Assembly: GCF_000372965.1 (NCBI RefSeq)
Contig: NZ_KB890024.1
Span: 4,800,304 to 4,864,303 of the forward strand
DNA length: 64,000 nucleotides
Direction of reading: 5' to 3'
DNA from: Hoeflea sp. 108
GTDB lineage: Bacteria; Pseudomonadota; Alphaproteobacteria; Rhizobiales; Rhizobiaceae
Each line of letters starts with the position of its first letter. Position 1 is the stretch's first letter. Both the position numbers and the translations under genes were made by a program. Shown here one piece after another: positions 27,459-36,017 of the stretch. The notes beneath the pieces are model-generated. The model searched no databases. It saw only the letters and a program-made list of their open reading frames with translations, and was not told the DNA's origin.

Positions 27459-27878
27459 ATGAAGCATCAAAGCATCGAGCAACTGCAGGCCTTAGCTGAA
27501 ATCCAAACTGCCACTCCCTACCTGCCGATGACGCGCAAGGAGCGCCTCGAGCGCTGGGCGGACCTTCTGGAGAGGCAGCCGGAACGCCGTCTGGGCACGC
27601 TTTCCGGCACCGAATACGCCCCGCCCGAGGCGCGGCTGACCATGCGCGCCCAGGGGTCGCCCATAACAGTGGCGTTCGAGGATCCTGCCTTCCGTGCCGC
27701 CGGACTCACCGACGACAGCTATGGCGAAGCCAGGCGGTTCTTCGACCTGTCCGACCGGCAGCTGCACAATATCGTCTGCTACTGCCATTTCGGCGATGCC
27801 GTCAGGGGTGGCAGTGCCGCCCGGCAGGTGCGCGCCGCCATCGGCTGGTGGCCTCGCGTGAAGGCGCTGTTCAGCTGA
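27459..27878 (+). CDS. Conserved hypothetical protein, 139 aa
   Basis: A 139-residue soluble protein with a strong AGGAGG ribosome binding site six bases before the ATG. Visible features are a charged helix (MTRKERLERWADLLERQ), SYGEARRFFDLSDRQLHNIVCYCHFGDA and an end RAAIGWWPRVKALFS. The CYCH pattern could bind a metal, but there is no second Cys pair. I do not recognise a characterised family. It stands alone between ftsK and amtB and converges with amtB. Confidence 0.8.
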   Translation: MKHQSIEQLQALAEIQTATPYLPMTRKERLERWADLLERQPERRLGTLSGTEYAPPEARLTMRAQGSPITVAFEDPAFRAAGLTDDSYGEARRFFDLSDRQLHNIVCYCHFGDAVRGGSAARQVRAAIGWWPRVKALFS

Positions 27879-27897
27879 GCGCCTGATATCCCTGGAC

Positions 27898-27926
27898 AAA
27901 AAAGGAGGCCCGGATCGTTCCGGGCC
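27898..27926 (-). terminator. Rho-independent terminator of glnK-amtB
   Basis: A perfect 8-bp stem (GGCCCGGA/TCCGGGCC) with a TCGT loop is followed on the minus strand by TCC and six T. It lies about 75 bp past the amtB stop codon. Confidence 0.8.
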
Positions 27927-28002
27927 CCAAAAGGCGTGACCGCTTGTGGCGGGCACGACGGGATAGGGAGGATGCGGCGGTTCGTTCAAACCGCCGGAGC
28001 CG

Positions 28003-29385
28003 TTACGAATGGTAGGCCACTTCGCCGTGCGAGGTGAGGTCGAGGCCCTGACGTTCGGCTTCGACAGTCGGACGCAGGCCGACGAGAAGGTCGACCAGCT
28101 TGTAGAGCACCAGCGAACCGATGCCGCACCAGATGACGGTCACACAGACGGCGAGGAACTGCGTCCACACCTGTTCGCCCATCGACAGCGTGCCGTAGCC
28201 GACGCCTCCCAGCGCCTTGGCGTTGAAGACGCCGGTGCCGATGGCGCCGACGATGCCGCCAACGCCGTGGATGCCGAACACGTCGAGCGAGTCGTCATAG
28301 CCAAGCTTGATCTTCACCACGGCGACGAAGAAGTAGCAGATGGCCGAAGCGATAGCGCCGAGCACGATGGCGCCGACCGGGCCGACGAAGCCGGCGGCCG
28401 GGGTGACGGCAACAAGGCCGGCGACCATGCCCGAGGCCGCACCCAACATCGAGGCCTTGCCGCGGGCGAAGGTTTCGATCAGCACCCAGGCGATGATGGC
28501 ACCGGCGGTCGCGGTGAAGGTGTTGATCATGGCAAGTGCTGCGCCGCCATTGGCCTCGAGGTTGGAGCCGGCGTTGAAGCCGAACCAGCCGACCCACAGG
28601 ATCGAGGCGCCGACCATGGTCAGCGTCATCGAGTGTGGGGCCATGTTGTCCTTGCCATAGCCGGTGCGCTTGCCGACCAGAAGGGCGCCGACAAGAGCGG
28701 CGATGCCTGCATTGATGTGAACGACGGTGCCGCCAGCGAAATCAAGCGCGCCCCAGCCATAGATCAGGCCGTCCGAATCCCAGACCATGTGGGCGATCGG
28801 GAAGTAGACGAAGGTCACCCAAAGCGCCACGAACAGCAGCACGGCCGAGAACTTGATGCGTTCGGCGAAAGCGCCGACGATCAGCGCCGGCGTGATGCAG
28901 GCGAACGTCATCTGGAAGCAGATGAAGACGAATTCGGGAATGACGATGCCTTTGGTGAAGGTCGCCGCCATGCTTTCAGGCGTCACGCCGGCCAGGAACG
29001 CCTTGCCGAAACCGCCCCAGTAAGGGCTGGGCGCGTCGCCGAACGCCATCGAGTAGCCGTAGAGCGTCCAGATCACGATCACCAGCGCCACGATCATCGT
29101 GCACTGCATCAGGACCGACAGCATGTTCTTGGCGCGCACCAGACCGCCATAGAACAAAGCCAGGCCCGGCAGCGCCATGAACAACACCAGAAGCGAAGAC
29201 GTCATCATCCAGGCGACGTCGCCCTTCTCCATCACGTCGGCCGCTGCCGGCGCGGCGGCAGCGGCATCGGCGGCCGCGGGTGCGGCTTCCTGGGCGAAGG
29301 CAACGACCGTTCCCAGGGCGGTCAGGGCGAGCGTGCCGACAAGGGCCGCCCGCGCCGCCGTCTTCAATGAGGTTGGAATTTGCAT
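28003..29385 (-). CDS. amtB: Ammonium transporter AmtB
   Basis: A 460-residue inner-membrane channel. The signal-like N-terminus (MQIPTSLKTAARAALVG to a cleavage region near AFAQEA) precedes an Ala-rich spacer and the 11-helix Amt core. ALPGLALFYGGLVRAKN, AGGTVVHINAGIAALVGALLVG, and DDSLDVFGIHGVGGIVGAIGTG contain the paired pore His residues. I chose the second ATG because GGAG sits seven bases upstream of it. It follows glnK by 29 bp in the usual nitrogen-control pair. Confidence 0.95.
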   Translation of the reverse strand: MQIPTSLKTAARAALVGTLALTALGTVVAFAQEAAPAAADAAAAAPAAADVMEKGDVAWMMTSSLLVLFMALPGLALFYGGLVRAKNMLSVLMQCTMIVALVIVIWTLYGYSMAFGDAPSPYWGGFGKAFLAGVTPESMAATFTKGIVIPEFVFICFQMTFACITPALIVGAFAERIKFSAVLLFVALWVTFVYFPIAHMVWDSDGLIYGWGALDFAGGTVVHINAGIAALVGALLVGKRTGYGKDNMAPHSMTLTMVGASILWVGWFGFNAGSNLEANGGAALAMINTFTATAGAIIAWVLIETFARGKASMLGAASGMVAGLVAVTPAAGFVGPVGAIVLGAIASAICYFFVAVVKIKLGYDDSLDVFGIHGVGGIVGAIGTGVFNAKALGGVGYGTLSMGEQVWTQFLAVCVTVIWCGIGSLVLYKLVDLLVGLRPTVEAERQGLDLTSHGEVAYHS

Positions 29386-29414
29386 TGAGGTCTCCATGAG
29401 AATTGGTTGGCCGC

Positions 29415-29753
29415 TCACAGCGCGTCGGTGTCGGTTTCGCCGGTGCGGATGCGCACGGCCTGGTCGATGCCGAAGACGAAGATCTTGCCGTCGCCGATCT
29501 GGCCGGTCTTGGCGGCGGCGGTGATCGCCTCGACGGCCTTTTCGACGAGGTCGGTCGAAACGGCGACTTCGATCTTGATCTTGGGAAGGAAGCTCACGGC
29601 ATATTCGGCACCGCGATAGATCTCGGTATGCCCCTTCTGGCGCCCGTAGCCTTTGACTTCGGTGACCGTCAGGCCCTGGATGCCGACATTGGTGAGCGCT
29701 TCACGCACCTCGTCGAGCTTGAACGGCTTGATGATAGCCATCACGATTTTCAT
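29415..29753 (-). CDS. glnK: Nitrogen regulatory protein P-II (GlnK)
   Basis: A 112-residue P-II trimer subunit. It begins MKIVMAIIKPFKLDEVREAL. The T-loop Tyr51, the uridylylation site, lies in IYRGAEYAVSFLPK, and the B-loop is near KTGQIGDGKIFV. It blocks AmtB when nitrogen is ample and reports 2-oxoglutarate and ATP/ADP status. It is the first gene of the glnK-amtB operon, with a candidate sigma-54 promoter about 90 bp upstream. Confidence 0.96.
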   Translation of the reverse strand: MKIVMAIIKPFKLDEVREALTNVGIQGLTVTEVKGYGRQKGHTEIYRGAEYAVSFLPKIKIEVAVSTDLVEKAVEAITAAAKTGQIGDGKIFVFGIDQAVRIRTGETDTDAL

Positions 29754-29840
29754 CAGGTTTCACCCCTTGCTGGTGCGGGTCCCCCGCGATTGCAGACGTC
29801 GCCGACGGACCCGAAAGCCACCGGTGAGTGCAAAAGGTGA

Positions 29841-29856
29841 TTCAAGCTCCGTGCCA
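29841..29856 (-). promoter_or_regulatory. Candidate sigma-54 (RpoN) promoter for glnK-amtB
   Basis: On the minus strand TGGCACG-GAGC-TTGAA matches the sigma-54 consensus TGGCACG-N4-TTGCA except for one base in the -12 element (GA instead of GC). Transcription would start roughly 75 bp before the glnK ATG. This fits NtrC-dependent nitrogen control, although no clear NtrC pair is visible upstream. Confidence 0.6.
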
Positions 29857-29975
29857 GTTTGGGCCGACACTGGCTAACTATATGTATTTAAAGAGGAATA
29901 AAGCGAAGGCGCGCGCAGGTCTTCGCACGTGCAGCAATTCACCTGCTCATAGAATGAGCAAAAAGACTAAAATGC

Positions 29976-30848
29976 CTATTTTGCAGGCTTTGTGCGCAGG
30001 CGGATCAGACCTTCCTGCGCCACCGAAGCGATCAGTGTGCCGTCCTGGGCGTAGAGCGCGCCACGGGTGAAGCCACGGGCGCCCGACGTCGACGGACTGT
30101 CCTGGGTGTAGAGCAGCCAGCCATCGAGGGAATGCTCGCGATGGAACCACATGGCGTGATCGAGGCTGGCGGCCTGGATGTCGGGATCGAAGATGCCGCG
30201 GCCATGCGCGAAGGTCGCGGTGTCGAGCAGCGTCATGTCGGAAAGATAGGCAAGCACGGCCGCGCGCGTCGGCCGGTCGTTCGGCACCGGCCCGGTCAGC
30301 CGGATCCACACCTTCTGTAGCGGCGGCAGCTTGTCGCGGCTCGAATAGTGCTCGGCATAAACAGGGCGCAGCTCCAGCGGCCGCTCCTTGGCCCAGAACA
30401 TGCGGATCATGTCGGGCACGTGAGGCGCTTCCTCGAGCAGCTCGCGCTGCGACTTCAGCGTCTCGGGTGCCGGCACATCGAGTGGCATCGGCATCTGGTA
30501 TTCGAGGCCGGGTTCGTCGAGCTGGAACGAGGCTTCGAGCGAGAAGATCGCCTTGCCGTGCTGGATCGCAACGACCCGGCGGGTGGTGAAGCTCGAGCCG
30601 TCGCGGATGCGATCGACCTCGTAGACGATCGGCACGTTGATGTCGCCCGGACGCATGAAATAGCCGTGCAGCGAGTGCACATGCCGGTCTTCCTCGACGG
30701 TACGCTGGGCCGCCACCAGCGACTGGGCGATGGTCTGGCCGCCAAAGACGCGCTGCCATGCAACCTTCGGGCTGCGACCACGATACAGGTTGTGTTCCAG
30801 CTGCTCGAGATTGAGAATGCTGAGAAGCTCTTGTATGGCGGCAGGCAT
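29976..30848 (-). CDS. tesB: Acyl-CoA thioesterase II
   Basis: A 290-residue double-hotdog thioesterase that hydrolyses acyl-CoA to free acid and CoA. It starts MPAAIQELLSILNLEQLEHNLYRG. VFGGQTIAQSLVAA and HSLHGYFMRPGD define the first hotdog. The second contains YLSDMTLLDTA and SLDHAMWFHRE, with the catalytic Asp/Gln/Thr set spread over both. Normal TesB length. It is convergent or unlinked to glnK and divergent from the hydroxylase gene. Confidence 0.94.
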   Translation of the reverse strand: MPAAIQELLSILNLEQLEHNLYRGRSPKVAWQRVFGGQTIAQSLVAAQRTVEEDRHVHSLHGYFMRPGDINVPIVYEVDRIRDGSSFTTRRVVAIQHGKAIFSLEASFQLDEPGLEYQMPMPLDVPAPETLKSQRELLEEAPHVPDMIRMFWAKERPLELRPVYAEHYSSRDKLPPLQKVWIRLTGPVPNDRPTRAAVLAYLSDMTLLDTATFAHGRGIFDPDIQAASLDHAMWFHREHSLDGWLLYTQDSPSTSGARGFTRGALYAQDGTLIASVAQEGLIRLRTKPAK

Positions 30849-30937
30849 GTTTTCCCCTTTCGGGTCGGAAGACGTTCGGTTTCCAGCAGGAAGCCCCCGC
30901 CGAGTCAAGGCGGCAGCCGGATAAGAGGAGAGCGGCC

Positions 30938-32188
30938 ATGGCCACGGACCAGAGCAAACCGACGCAACTCGACGTTTTGGTTGCCGGTGCCGGCTATGTC
31001 GGGCTGGCCACTGCCGTGTCGATGAAGCAGTCGCGCCCGAGCCTGCACATCGCCGTCGTCGACGCCGCCCCCGCCGAGGTCTGGCGCAAGGACGGCCGAG
31101 CTTCGGCCATCGCCGCCGCCGCCTGCCGCATGCTCGACCAACTCGGCTGCTGGGCCGAGATCGAGCCCGAGGCGCAGGCGATCATGGACATGATCATCAC
31201 CGATTCGAAGGCTGCCGACCCGGTACGACCGGTGTTCCTTACCTTCGACGGCGAGATCGCGCCCGGCGAGCCCTTCGCCCACATGGTCGAGAACAAGGTG
31301 CTCAACGGCGCCCTGCGCCGCCGCGCCGCCGAGCTTGGCATCGACATCATCGAGGGCGTCGCCGTCCAGTCCTTCGAAACCGGCACGACCGCCACCAAGG
31401 TGCATCTCGCCGACGGCATCAGCATCGACGTTCGCCTGCTCGTCGCCGCCGACGGCGTCAATTCCAAGCTGCGCGACATGGCCGGCATCAAGACGGTGCG
31501 CTGGGAGTATGGCCAGTCGGGCATCGTCTGCACTGTTGCCCACGAGCGTCCGCACGAGGGCCGCGCCGAGGAGCATTTCCTGCCCGCCGGTCCCTTCGCC
31601 ACCCTGCCGCTCAAGCCGCGCGACGGCGTCAACCGCTCTTCCATCGTCTGGAACGAACGCACAGAGGACGCCGACAAGCTGGTCAAGGGCGACCCCTTCG
31701 TCTTCGAGATCGAGCTGGAGCAGCGCTTCGGCCTCAAGCTCGGCGAGATCCGCGTCGAGGACAAGCCGCGCGCCTGGCCACTCGGCCTGACGCTGGCGCG
31801 GGCCTTCGTCGCACCGCGCTTCGCGCTCGCTGGCGACGCCGCCCACGGCATCCACCCCATCGCCGGACAGGGCCTCAATCTCGGCTTCAAGGACGCAGCC
31901 GCCCTTGCCGAGACCATCGTCGAGGCCGACCGCTTGGGACAGGACATCGGCGCCATGGACGTGCTGGAGCGCTACGAGACCTGGCGCCGCTTCGACACCG
32001 TGCGCATGGGCGTGACGACTGATGTGCTCAACCGCCTGTTCTCCAACGACATCGCCCCGGTCCGCGCCATCAGAGATATTGGCCTCGGCCTCGTCGACCG
32101 CGTGCCTCGCCTGAAGGAATATTTCATCCGCCAGGCCTCCGGTATGACCGGCGAGACTCCCCGCCTGCTCAGGGGGGAGGCGATCTAG
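30938..32188 (+). CDS. UbiH/UbiF/VisC/COQ6-family FAD hydroxylase
   Basis: A 416-residue flavoprotein monooxygenase. The FAD-binding motif is VLVAGAGYVGLATAVSM, followed by RASAIAAAACRMLDQLG. The second FAD motif is ALAGDAAHGIHPIAGQGLNLGFKD, the COQ6/UbiH signature GDAAH-hxPhaGQGxN. It likely hydroxylates the ubiquinone ring. Which ring carbon it acts on cannot be told, because rhizobia often have one broad-range or several such enzymes. Start is the first ATG after an AAGAGGAGAG-type ribosome binding site. Confidence 0.9.
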   Translation: MATDQSKPTQLDVLVAGAGYVGLATAVSMKQSRPSLHIAVVDAAPAEVWRKDGRASAIAAAACRMLDQLGCWAEIEPEAQAIMDMIITDSKAADPVRPVFLTFDGEIAPGEPFAHMVENKVLNGALRRRAAELGIDIIEGVAVQSFETGTTATKVHLADGISIDVRLLVAADGVNSKLRDMAGIKTVRWEYGQSGIVCTVAHERPHEGRAEEHFLPAGPFATLPLKPRDGVNRSSIVWNERTEDADKLVKGDPFVFEIELEQRFGLKLGEIRVEDKPRAWPLGLTLARAFVAPRFALAGDAAHGIHPIAGQGLNLGFKDAAALAETIVEADRLGQDIGAMDVLERYETWRRFDTVRMGVTTDVLNRLFSNDIAPVRAIRDIGLGLVDRVPRLKEYFIRQASGMTGETPRLLRGEAI

Positions 32189-32299
32189 GACAATTCCGGG
32201 AAGAGTGGGCAGCGGTTTTCCGTCCGGATTTGCGCAATAGCAATAGATATAGAGGGATTCCGCAACTCGTGGAAAAGCGGAAAAACTCTAAGGCAAGTC

Positions 32300-32827
32300 C
32301 TAGTTGACCTGAAAACCGAACTTCTGGCGAAGGCGCTGCACACGACGATCGAGCAAGGGCGGGAGCGAGCCTCCAGCGGCGGCAACGTCGCGGATCATAT
32401 CCAGGACGTGGTGCCGTTCGCTTTCGTTGAGGCAATCCCGGAGAAATGGCCCGAGCTTGTCAATAACGACGTTCGCATCGTCGATCTGAGACGCCGCCCA
32501 CTTTCCATAGATGACCGCCTCATCGGCCTTCCCGACATTGGCAATTTCCGAGATCGCGGACCTGATGACGTTTTCGCGGTCCGGCGCAATCGCCATGCCT
32601 TCCGTGACGATGGCAATGATTAGCGTGGCCGCCGCGACAACCGGATCATCAATGGTCGCCAGGGGTGAGAGTTCTGCCTGCTTCCGCAGCTGCTTACGCC
32701 GAACCGAGCCGCGCACCCGACCAACCGCATCGGCAACTTCGCTTGCAGCCTCACTCAAGTAACGGATCCTGTACCACCAGAACGCCGCACCGCCCAGCAA
32801 GCCGAGCAGAATAATCAGGATATGCAT
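32300..32827 (-). CDS. Hypothetical membrane-anchored protein, possibly TerB-like
   Basis: A 175-residue protein. One N-terminal membrane helix (ILIILLGLLGGAAFWWYRI) is followed by a charged linker and an all-helical domain. TLIIAIVTEGMAIAPDRENVI and MIRDVAAAGGSLPP sit where the two acidic loops of TerB domains occur, but the Asp residues are mostly replaced. TerB-like fold is therefore only a suggestion. GC content looks lower than its neighbours and no operon partner is evident, so recent acquisition is possible. Confidence 0.65.
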   Translation of the reverse strand: MHILIILLGLLGGAAFWWYRIRYLSEAASEVADAVGRVRGSVRRKQLRKQAELSPLATIDDPVVAAATLIIAIVTEGMAIAPDRENVIRSAISEIANVGKADEAVIYGKWAASQIDDANVVIDKLGPFLRDCLNESERHHVLDMIRDVAAAGGSLPPLLDRRVQRLRQKFGFQVN

Positions 32828-33132
32828 ATCAAGCCCCTTGATGCCGGGTAAGCATAGGCAAGATCGTCAATGACTTCAACGCGCCAACGTTGCCGCAAAA
32901 AATTGACGCTATTATTCTTTTAGATTTCAGAAATATTCATAACTCCCTCTCGTGAGCGAGCAGCCCGAGAGGCGCGCGTTGGAGATCCACGTCGGAACGC
33001 CAGTGAAACCGGGACCGATCCAGAGGACCGTTTCCGCCTTCGATACTTGTCCGATCTCCCGATACCAAGGTAGGCGGCGCGCCGAACACCGGCGCCGTCG
33101 AGAGCCCACATCTTGAGCTTGTCGAAGTGCCC
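32828..33132. other. Non-coding gap, low GC
   Basis: This 305-bp stretch carries no convincing gene on either strand. Its first 110 bases are clearly AT-richer than the surroundings and probably contain the promoter of the 175-aa gene. I see no repeat or RNA signature. Confidence 0.5.
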
Positions 33133-33489
33133 CTACGATCCCGGAATATCGTAGATCGCCCGCACCTCGATCTGGCCCATGGCGGCAAGGGGAATGTTCG
33201 AGGCGATCTCCAGGGCTTCCTCCTGGTCGGCTGCCTCTATCATCACGAAACCGATCAGCTGTTCCTTGGTCTCGGCGAACGGGCCGTCGGTCACCAGCTT
33301 CTTGCCGTTGCGGCGTTTGACGGTCTTTGCCGTCTTAACCGATTGCAGCGCTTCTGCCGCGATCAGCTTGCCACTTCTTTCCAGCATCCGGTCATAGGCG
33401 AGCGAATCCGCGTCGAGCTTCGCCGCAGCGTCCCGCGACAGCGCACCAAGCTGCTGTTCCTCATGATAAACCAAGCAAAGATATTTCAT
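33133..33489 (-). CDS. YciI/DGPF-domain protein
   Basis: A 118-residue YciI-like protein starting MKYLCLVYHEEQQ. It contains the hallmark segment KLVTDGPFAETKEQLIGF. Such proteins often accompany ECF sigma factors of the SigJ-like group, but none is next to it here. Function is unknown. The ATG overlaps the stop codon of a possible 41-codon membrane peptide upstream (ATGA). Confidence 0.85.
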   Translation of the reverse strand: MKYLCLVYHEEQQLGALSRDAAAKLDADSLAYDRMLERSGKLIAAEALQSVKTAKTVKRRNGKKLVTDGPFAETKEQLIGFVMIEAADQEEALEIASNIPLAAMGQIEVRAIYDIPGS

Positions 33490-33611
33490 CCCACGCTCCC
33501 TTGCAGTGTTGGAAAGCCTATCACCTGCGGTGCGGACCGGGCGACTGGCCGCAATGTCGTCGCGTCCAGAAGCAAAGCCAGCACAAGGATGATGCCGAAC
33601 GCCAGGAGCAT
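33486..33611 (-). CDS. Possible small membrane peptide, 41 aa
   Basis: A short reading frame beginning MLLAFGIILVLALLLDATT gives one strong membrane helix, followed by a 20-residue tail. Its TGA overlaps the ATG of the YciI-like gene, the usual sign of coupling in this genome. The ribosome binding site is weak and longer in-frame starts exist (to 33746), so expression is uncertain. Confidence 0.3.
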   Translation of the reverse strand: MLLAFGIILVLALLLDATTLRPVARSAPQVIGFPTLQGSVG

Positions 33612-33903
33612 CCGGCCAACGCCCGATGACCGCACATGACATCCGTCGGGAGCATGCGCCCCGACTATTCCTTTTCCCAGATTGCCATGCGGCAGCATCT
33701 GCATCTCATCCTCCGGCAGCCGCAACGACATGCTGCGGCTCCCCAAGGACGATGCGACGGGCGATATCCAGACATTTTGGCGAGACAGTTTTTTTCTGCG
33801 GACGCGCCTTTCCTTCAGCCTTGAAGCTGGCGGGCGCGGCAGCCGGCGCTATAGTCTCACCCGGTTGCCGCACCTGGCCCCGTCAGAAATCATGGAGAAC
33901 GTC

Positions 33904-34329
33904 ATGAACCACAGTGCCAATGCCGTCTGGAAAGGCAATCTGAAGGAAGGCTCGGGAACCCTCGACACCCAGAGCGGTGCGCTCAAGGGCCAGCCATATT
34001 CGTTCAAGGCCCGTTTCGAGGACGAGACCGGCAAGTCGGGCACCAACCCCGAGGAGCTGATCGCCGCCGCCCATGCCGGCTGCTTTGCTATGCAGCTGTC
34101 GCACTTCCTCGCCGAGAACGGCACGCCCGCCGCCAAGCTCGACGCCAAGGCGGTGGTGACGCTCATCCCCGGCACAGGCATCACCGAAAGCGCGCTGACC
34201 CTTGTCGGCACGGTGCCGGGCATCGACAACGCCAAGTTCCAGGAACTCGCCTCCAAGGCCAAGGAGAACTGCCCGGTCTCCAAGGCGCTCGGCGCCATCA
34301 AGGTGTCGCTCGACGCAAAGCTCGCCTGA
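33904..34329 (+). CDS. OsmC family peroxiredoxin
   Basis: A 141-residue OsmC-fold protein that reduces organic hydroperoxides. The peroxidatic Cys is in AAAHAGCFAMQLSHFL and the resolving Cys in KENCPVSKAL. SGTNPEELIAAAH is also conserved. Start at 33904 is supported by GGAG seven bases upstream; an in-frame ATG lies four codons earlier. It is convergent with the AraC regulator and appears monocistronic. Confidence 0.92.
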   Translation: MNHSANAVWKGNLKEGSGTLDTQSGALKGQPYSFKARFEDETGKSGTNPEELIAAAHAGCFAMQLSHFLAENGTPAAKLDAKAVVTLIPGTGITESALTLVGTVPGIDNAKFQELASKAKENCPVSKALGAIKVSLDAKLA

Positions 34330-34378
34330 TGCCAATCCTGTGCGGGTGTCGGAGCGATCCGGCGCCCGCATCCATCGT

Positions 34379-35353
34379 TCAGGCGGCCAAGCCGTCCGCC
34401 CGCACCTCCGAGGGCGTCGCATCGAAGCGCCGGCGGAACACCCGGTTGAAATAGGACAGGTCGTTGAACCCGGCCTCATAGGCGATGTCGGTGATGCTGC
34501 GCTGTGCCCATCGTGGATCGGCCAGCATGCGGTGCGCTCGCCGCAGCTTCTGGCCGAGCGCGAACTCAGTGAATGAAAGCCCCTCGCTCTCGAACAGCTT
34601 GCGCACATAGCGTGGCGAAAGCTTGTGTTCGGCGGCGATCGCCTCGGCCGACAGTCCGCGCAGGTCGCTGCGTGCCGTTATGTCGGCCTTGATCGCAGCC
34701 AGCCGCGCCGCACGCAAGCCACGCCCCAGCGCCACCTGCTCGGCATCGCGTGCAGCCCCCAGCGTCAGCGCCGTCAGGTCGAGAAGGTGGCTCGCTGCCA
34801 TCCGCGCCATATTGCCCGGCAGCGCGACATCCAGCTTCTGCAGCGCCGTTGCGTAGCTGATCAGAAGTTGCATCGGGCCCTGGTCGATCGGGATGGGCCG
34901 CATCATCATCTTCGACACGTCGCCGAGCAGCGGCTGCAGCGCCTTCCGCTCGAATCGTAGGTTTACGTATGTGAAGCCGGGACGCGTGACGTTCGCGCCC
35001 ACCCGTCCGCCCGGCACGAACATCGCGCAGCCGGGACGGATGCTTTCCTCGAAGCTGCCAATCTGCATATGGCTGCCGCCGGAAATCGCCGCCAGCAGAA
35101 TGACGTCGTCATTGTCGATCATCTCCTTGCCGATACCGACGCTTATCGGCGAGGCGGTGCCGGTGGCGATGCCGACGCCCGGCAGCAGCCGCACCCGCAT
35201 GTCCATGTGAACGGGCGCATCGTTTACCGGCGCCAGCTCGGCCCTGAGGATCGTGCGCCCATAGACCTCGCGCAGCACGGCAAGCCGCTCCTGCGCCGGG
35301 AGGTCATCGGAAAGCATATGGAAGGAGACGTTCTGCCCGTCGGAATCGGTCAT
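34379..35353 (-). CDS. AraC-family transcriptional regulator
   Basis: A 324-residue regulator starting MTDSDGQNVSFHML. The N-terminal half resembles the AraC-binding-like cupin domain (AraC_binding_2). The C-terminal 100 residues hold the double helix-turn-helix: LSAEAIAAEHKLSPRYVRKLFE and SITDIAYEAGFNDLSYFNRVFRRRFDATPSE. The ligand and targets are unknown. It is convergent with osmC. Confidence 0.9.
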   Translation of the reverse strand: MTDSDGQNVSFHMLSDDLPAQERLAVLREVYGRTILRAELAPVNDAPVHMDMRVRLLPGVGIATGTASPISVGIGKEMIDNDDVILLAAISGGSHMQIGSFEESIRPGCAMFVPGGRVGANVTRPGFTYVNLRFERKALQPLLGDVSKMMMRPIPIDQGPMQLLISYATALQKLDVALPGNMARMAASHLLDLTALTLGAARDAEQVALGRGLRAARLAAIKADITARSDLRGLSAEAIAAEHKLSPRYVRKLFESEGLSFTEFALGQKLRRAHRMLADPRWAQRSITDIAYEAGFNDLSYFNRVFRRRFDATPSEVRADGLAA

Positions 35354-35543
35354 TGGCCTATTCAACAAGATACAACCAAGGCGGGCAGGACGTCTTTCTA
35401 TTTCGCGCCGAAGAATAGGTCAAGCCCGTACCGCCGAAACCCGAAAAAGGGGCCGCCCAGTCCAAGAAACGGCATCGCCCGCCGTCTAATTTCCCCTCGC
35501 AAATCGAAGCGGGTCCAGTCCTGGCGGTACGAGGAAATCGGAC

Positions 35544-35708
35544 ATGCACCACCTTCAATTTCTCAAGACGCTCGCAGCGCTGGCTGCGGCGGGCTTCAAC
35601 CCGCGTGCCTTCCTCGCCCCCATGGCACTCGGCACCAAGGTTCCCAAGCAGGCCGAACCAAGGCCGCGGCGCGAACCTGAAGAACCAAAGGACACCTCGG
35701 ACCGGTAG
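35544..35708 (+). CDS. Possible small protein, 54 aa
   Basis: A reading frame with GAGGA eight bases before its ATG. It encodes a hydrophobic N-terminal half (MHHLQFLKTLAALAAAGF ... FLAPMAL) and a Pro/Arg/Glu-rich tail ending in KDTSDR. It is the only plausible gene in the 664-bp gap between the AraC and dehydrogenase genes, and a strong terminator follows about 125 bp later. Identity is unknown; translation is unproven. Confidence 0.4.
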   Translation: MHHLQFLKTLAALAAAGFNPRAFLAPMALGTKVPKQAEPRPRREPEEPKDTSDR

Positions 35709-35834
35709 CGGCGGACCGACAGTCCTGTCGCCCATCGAGGCGGCCCTGCCGCGGCACCCCTGGTGCGGCGCAGGAGGAGGTCTGGCTACAGCACCCCATG
35801 CCAGGGCAGTGGCATGGCCGCTGGCAGTCCAGCG

Positions 35835-35876
35835 GGCCGGGCGCAGGGGGGCAGACCCGCGCCCGGCCTACTTTTT
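35835..35876 (+). terminator. Rho-independent terminator upstream of the dehydrogenase gene
   Basis: A perfect 10-bp GC stem (GGCCGGGCGC/GCGCCCGGCC) with a 14-nt loop is followed by TA, C and five T on the plus strand. It must end a plus-strand transcript that begins upstream, probably that of the 54-aa frame. Confidence 0.75.
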
Positions 35877-36017
35877 CTTCGCAAGCCGGATTTTTCGTTT
35901 GTTGCGCGACGAGGCACCTGGGCGCAATGCACGGTCGCGTCGCTGCCCGTCTTCGAAACCAAAGATCGCTCGAAATGTTTAGCTTTGGAGGGGACTAGCC
36001 CACCGGGAGGAACCCTC

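Noticed and set aside
29925..29932. GCACGTGC upstream of glnK as an NtrC site
   Set aside because: NtrC sites need a spacer between TGCAC and GTGCA half-sites; this palindrome has none.
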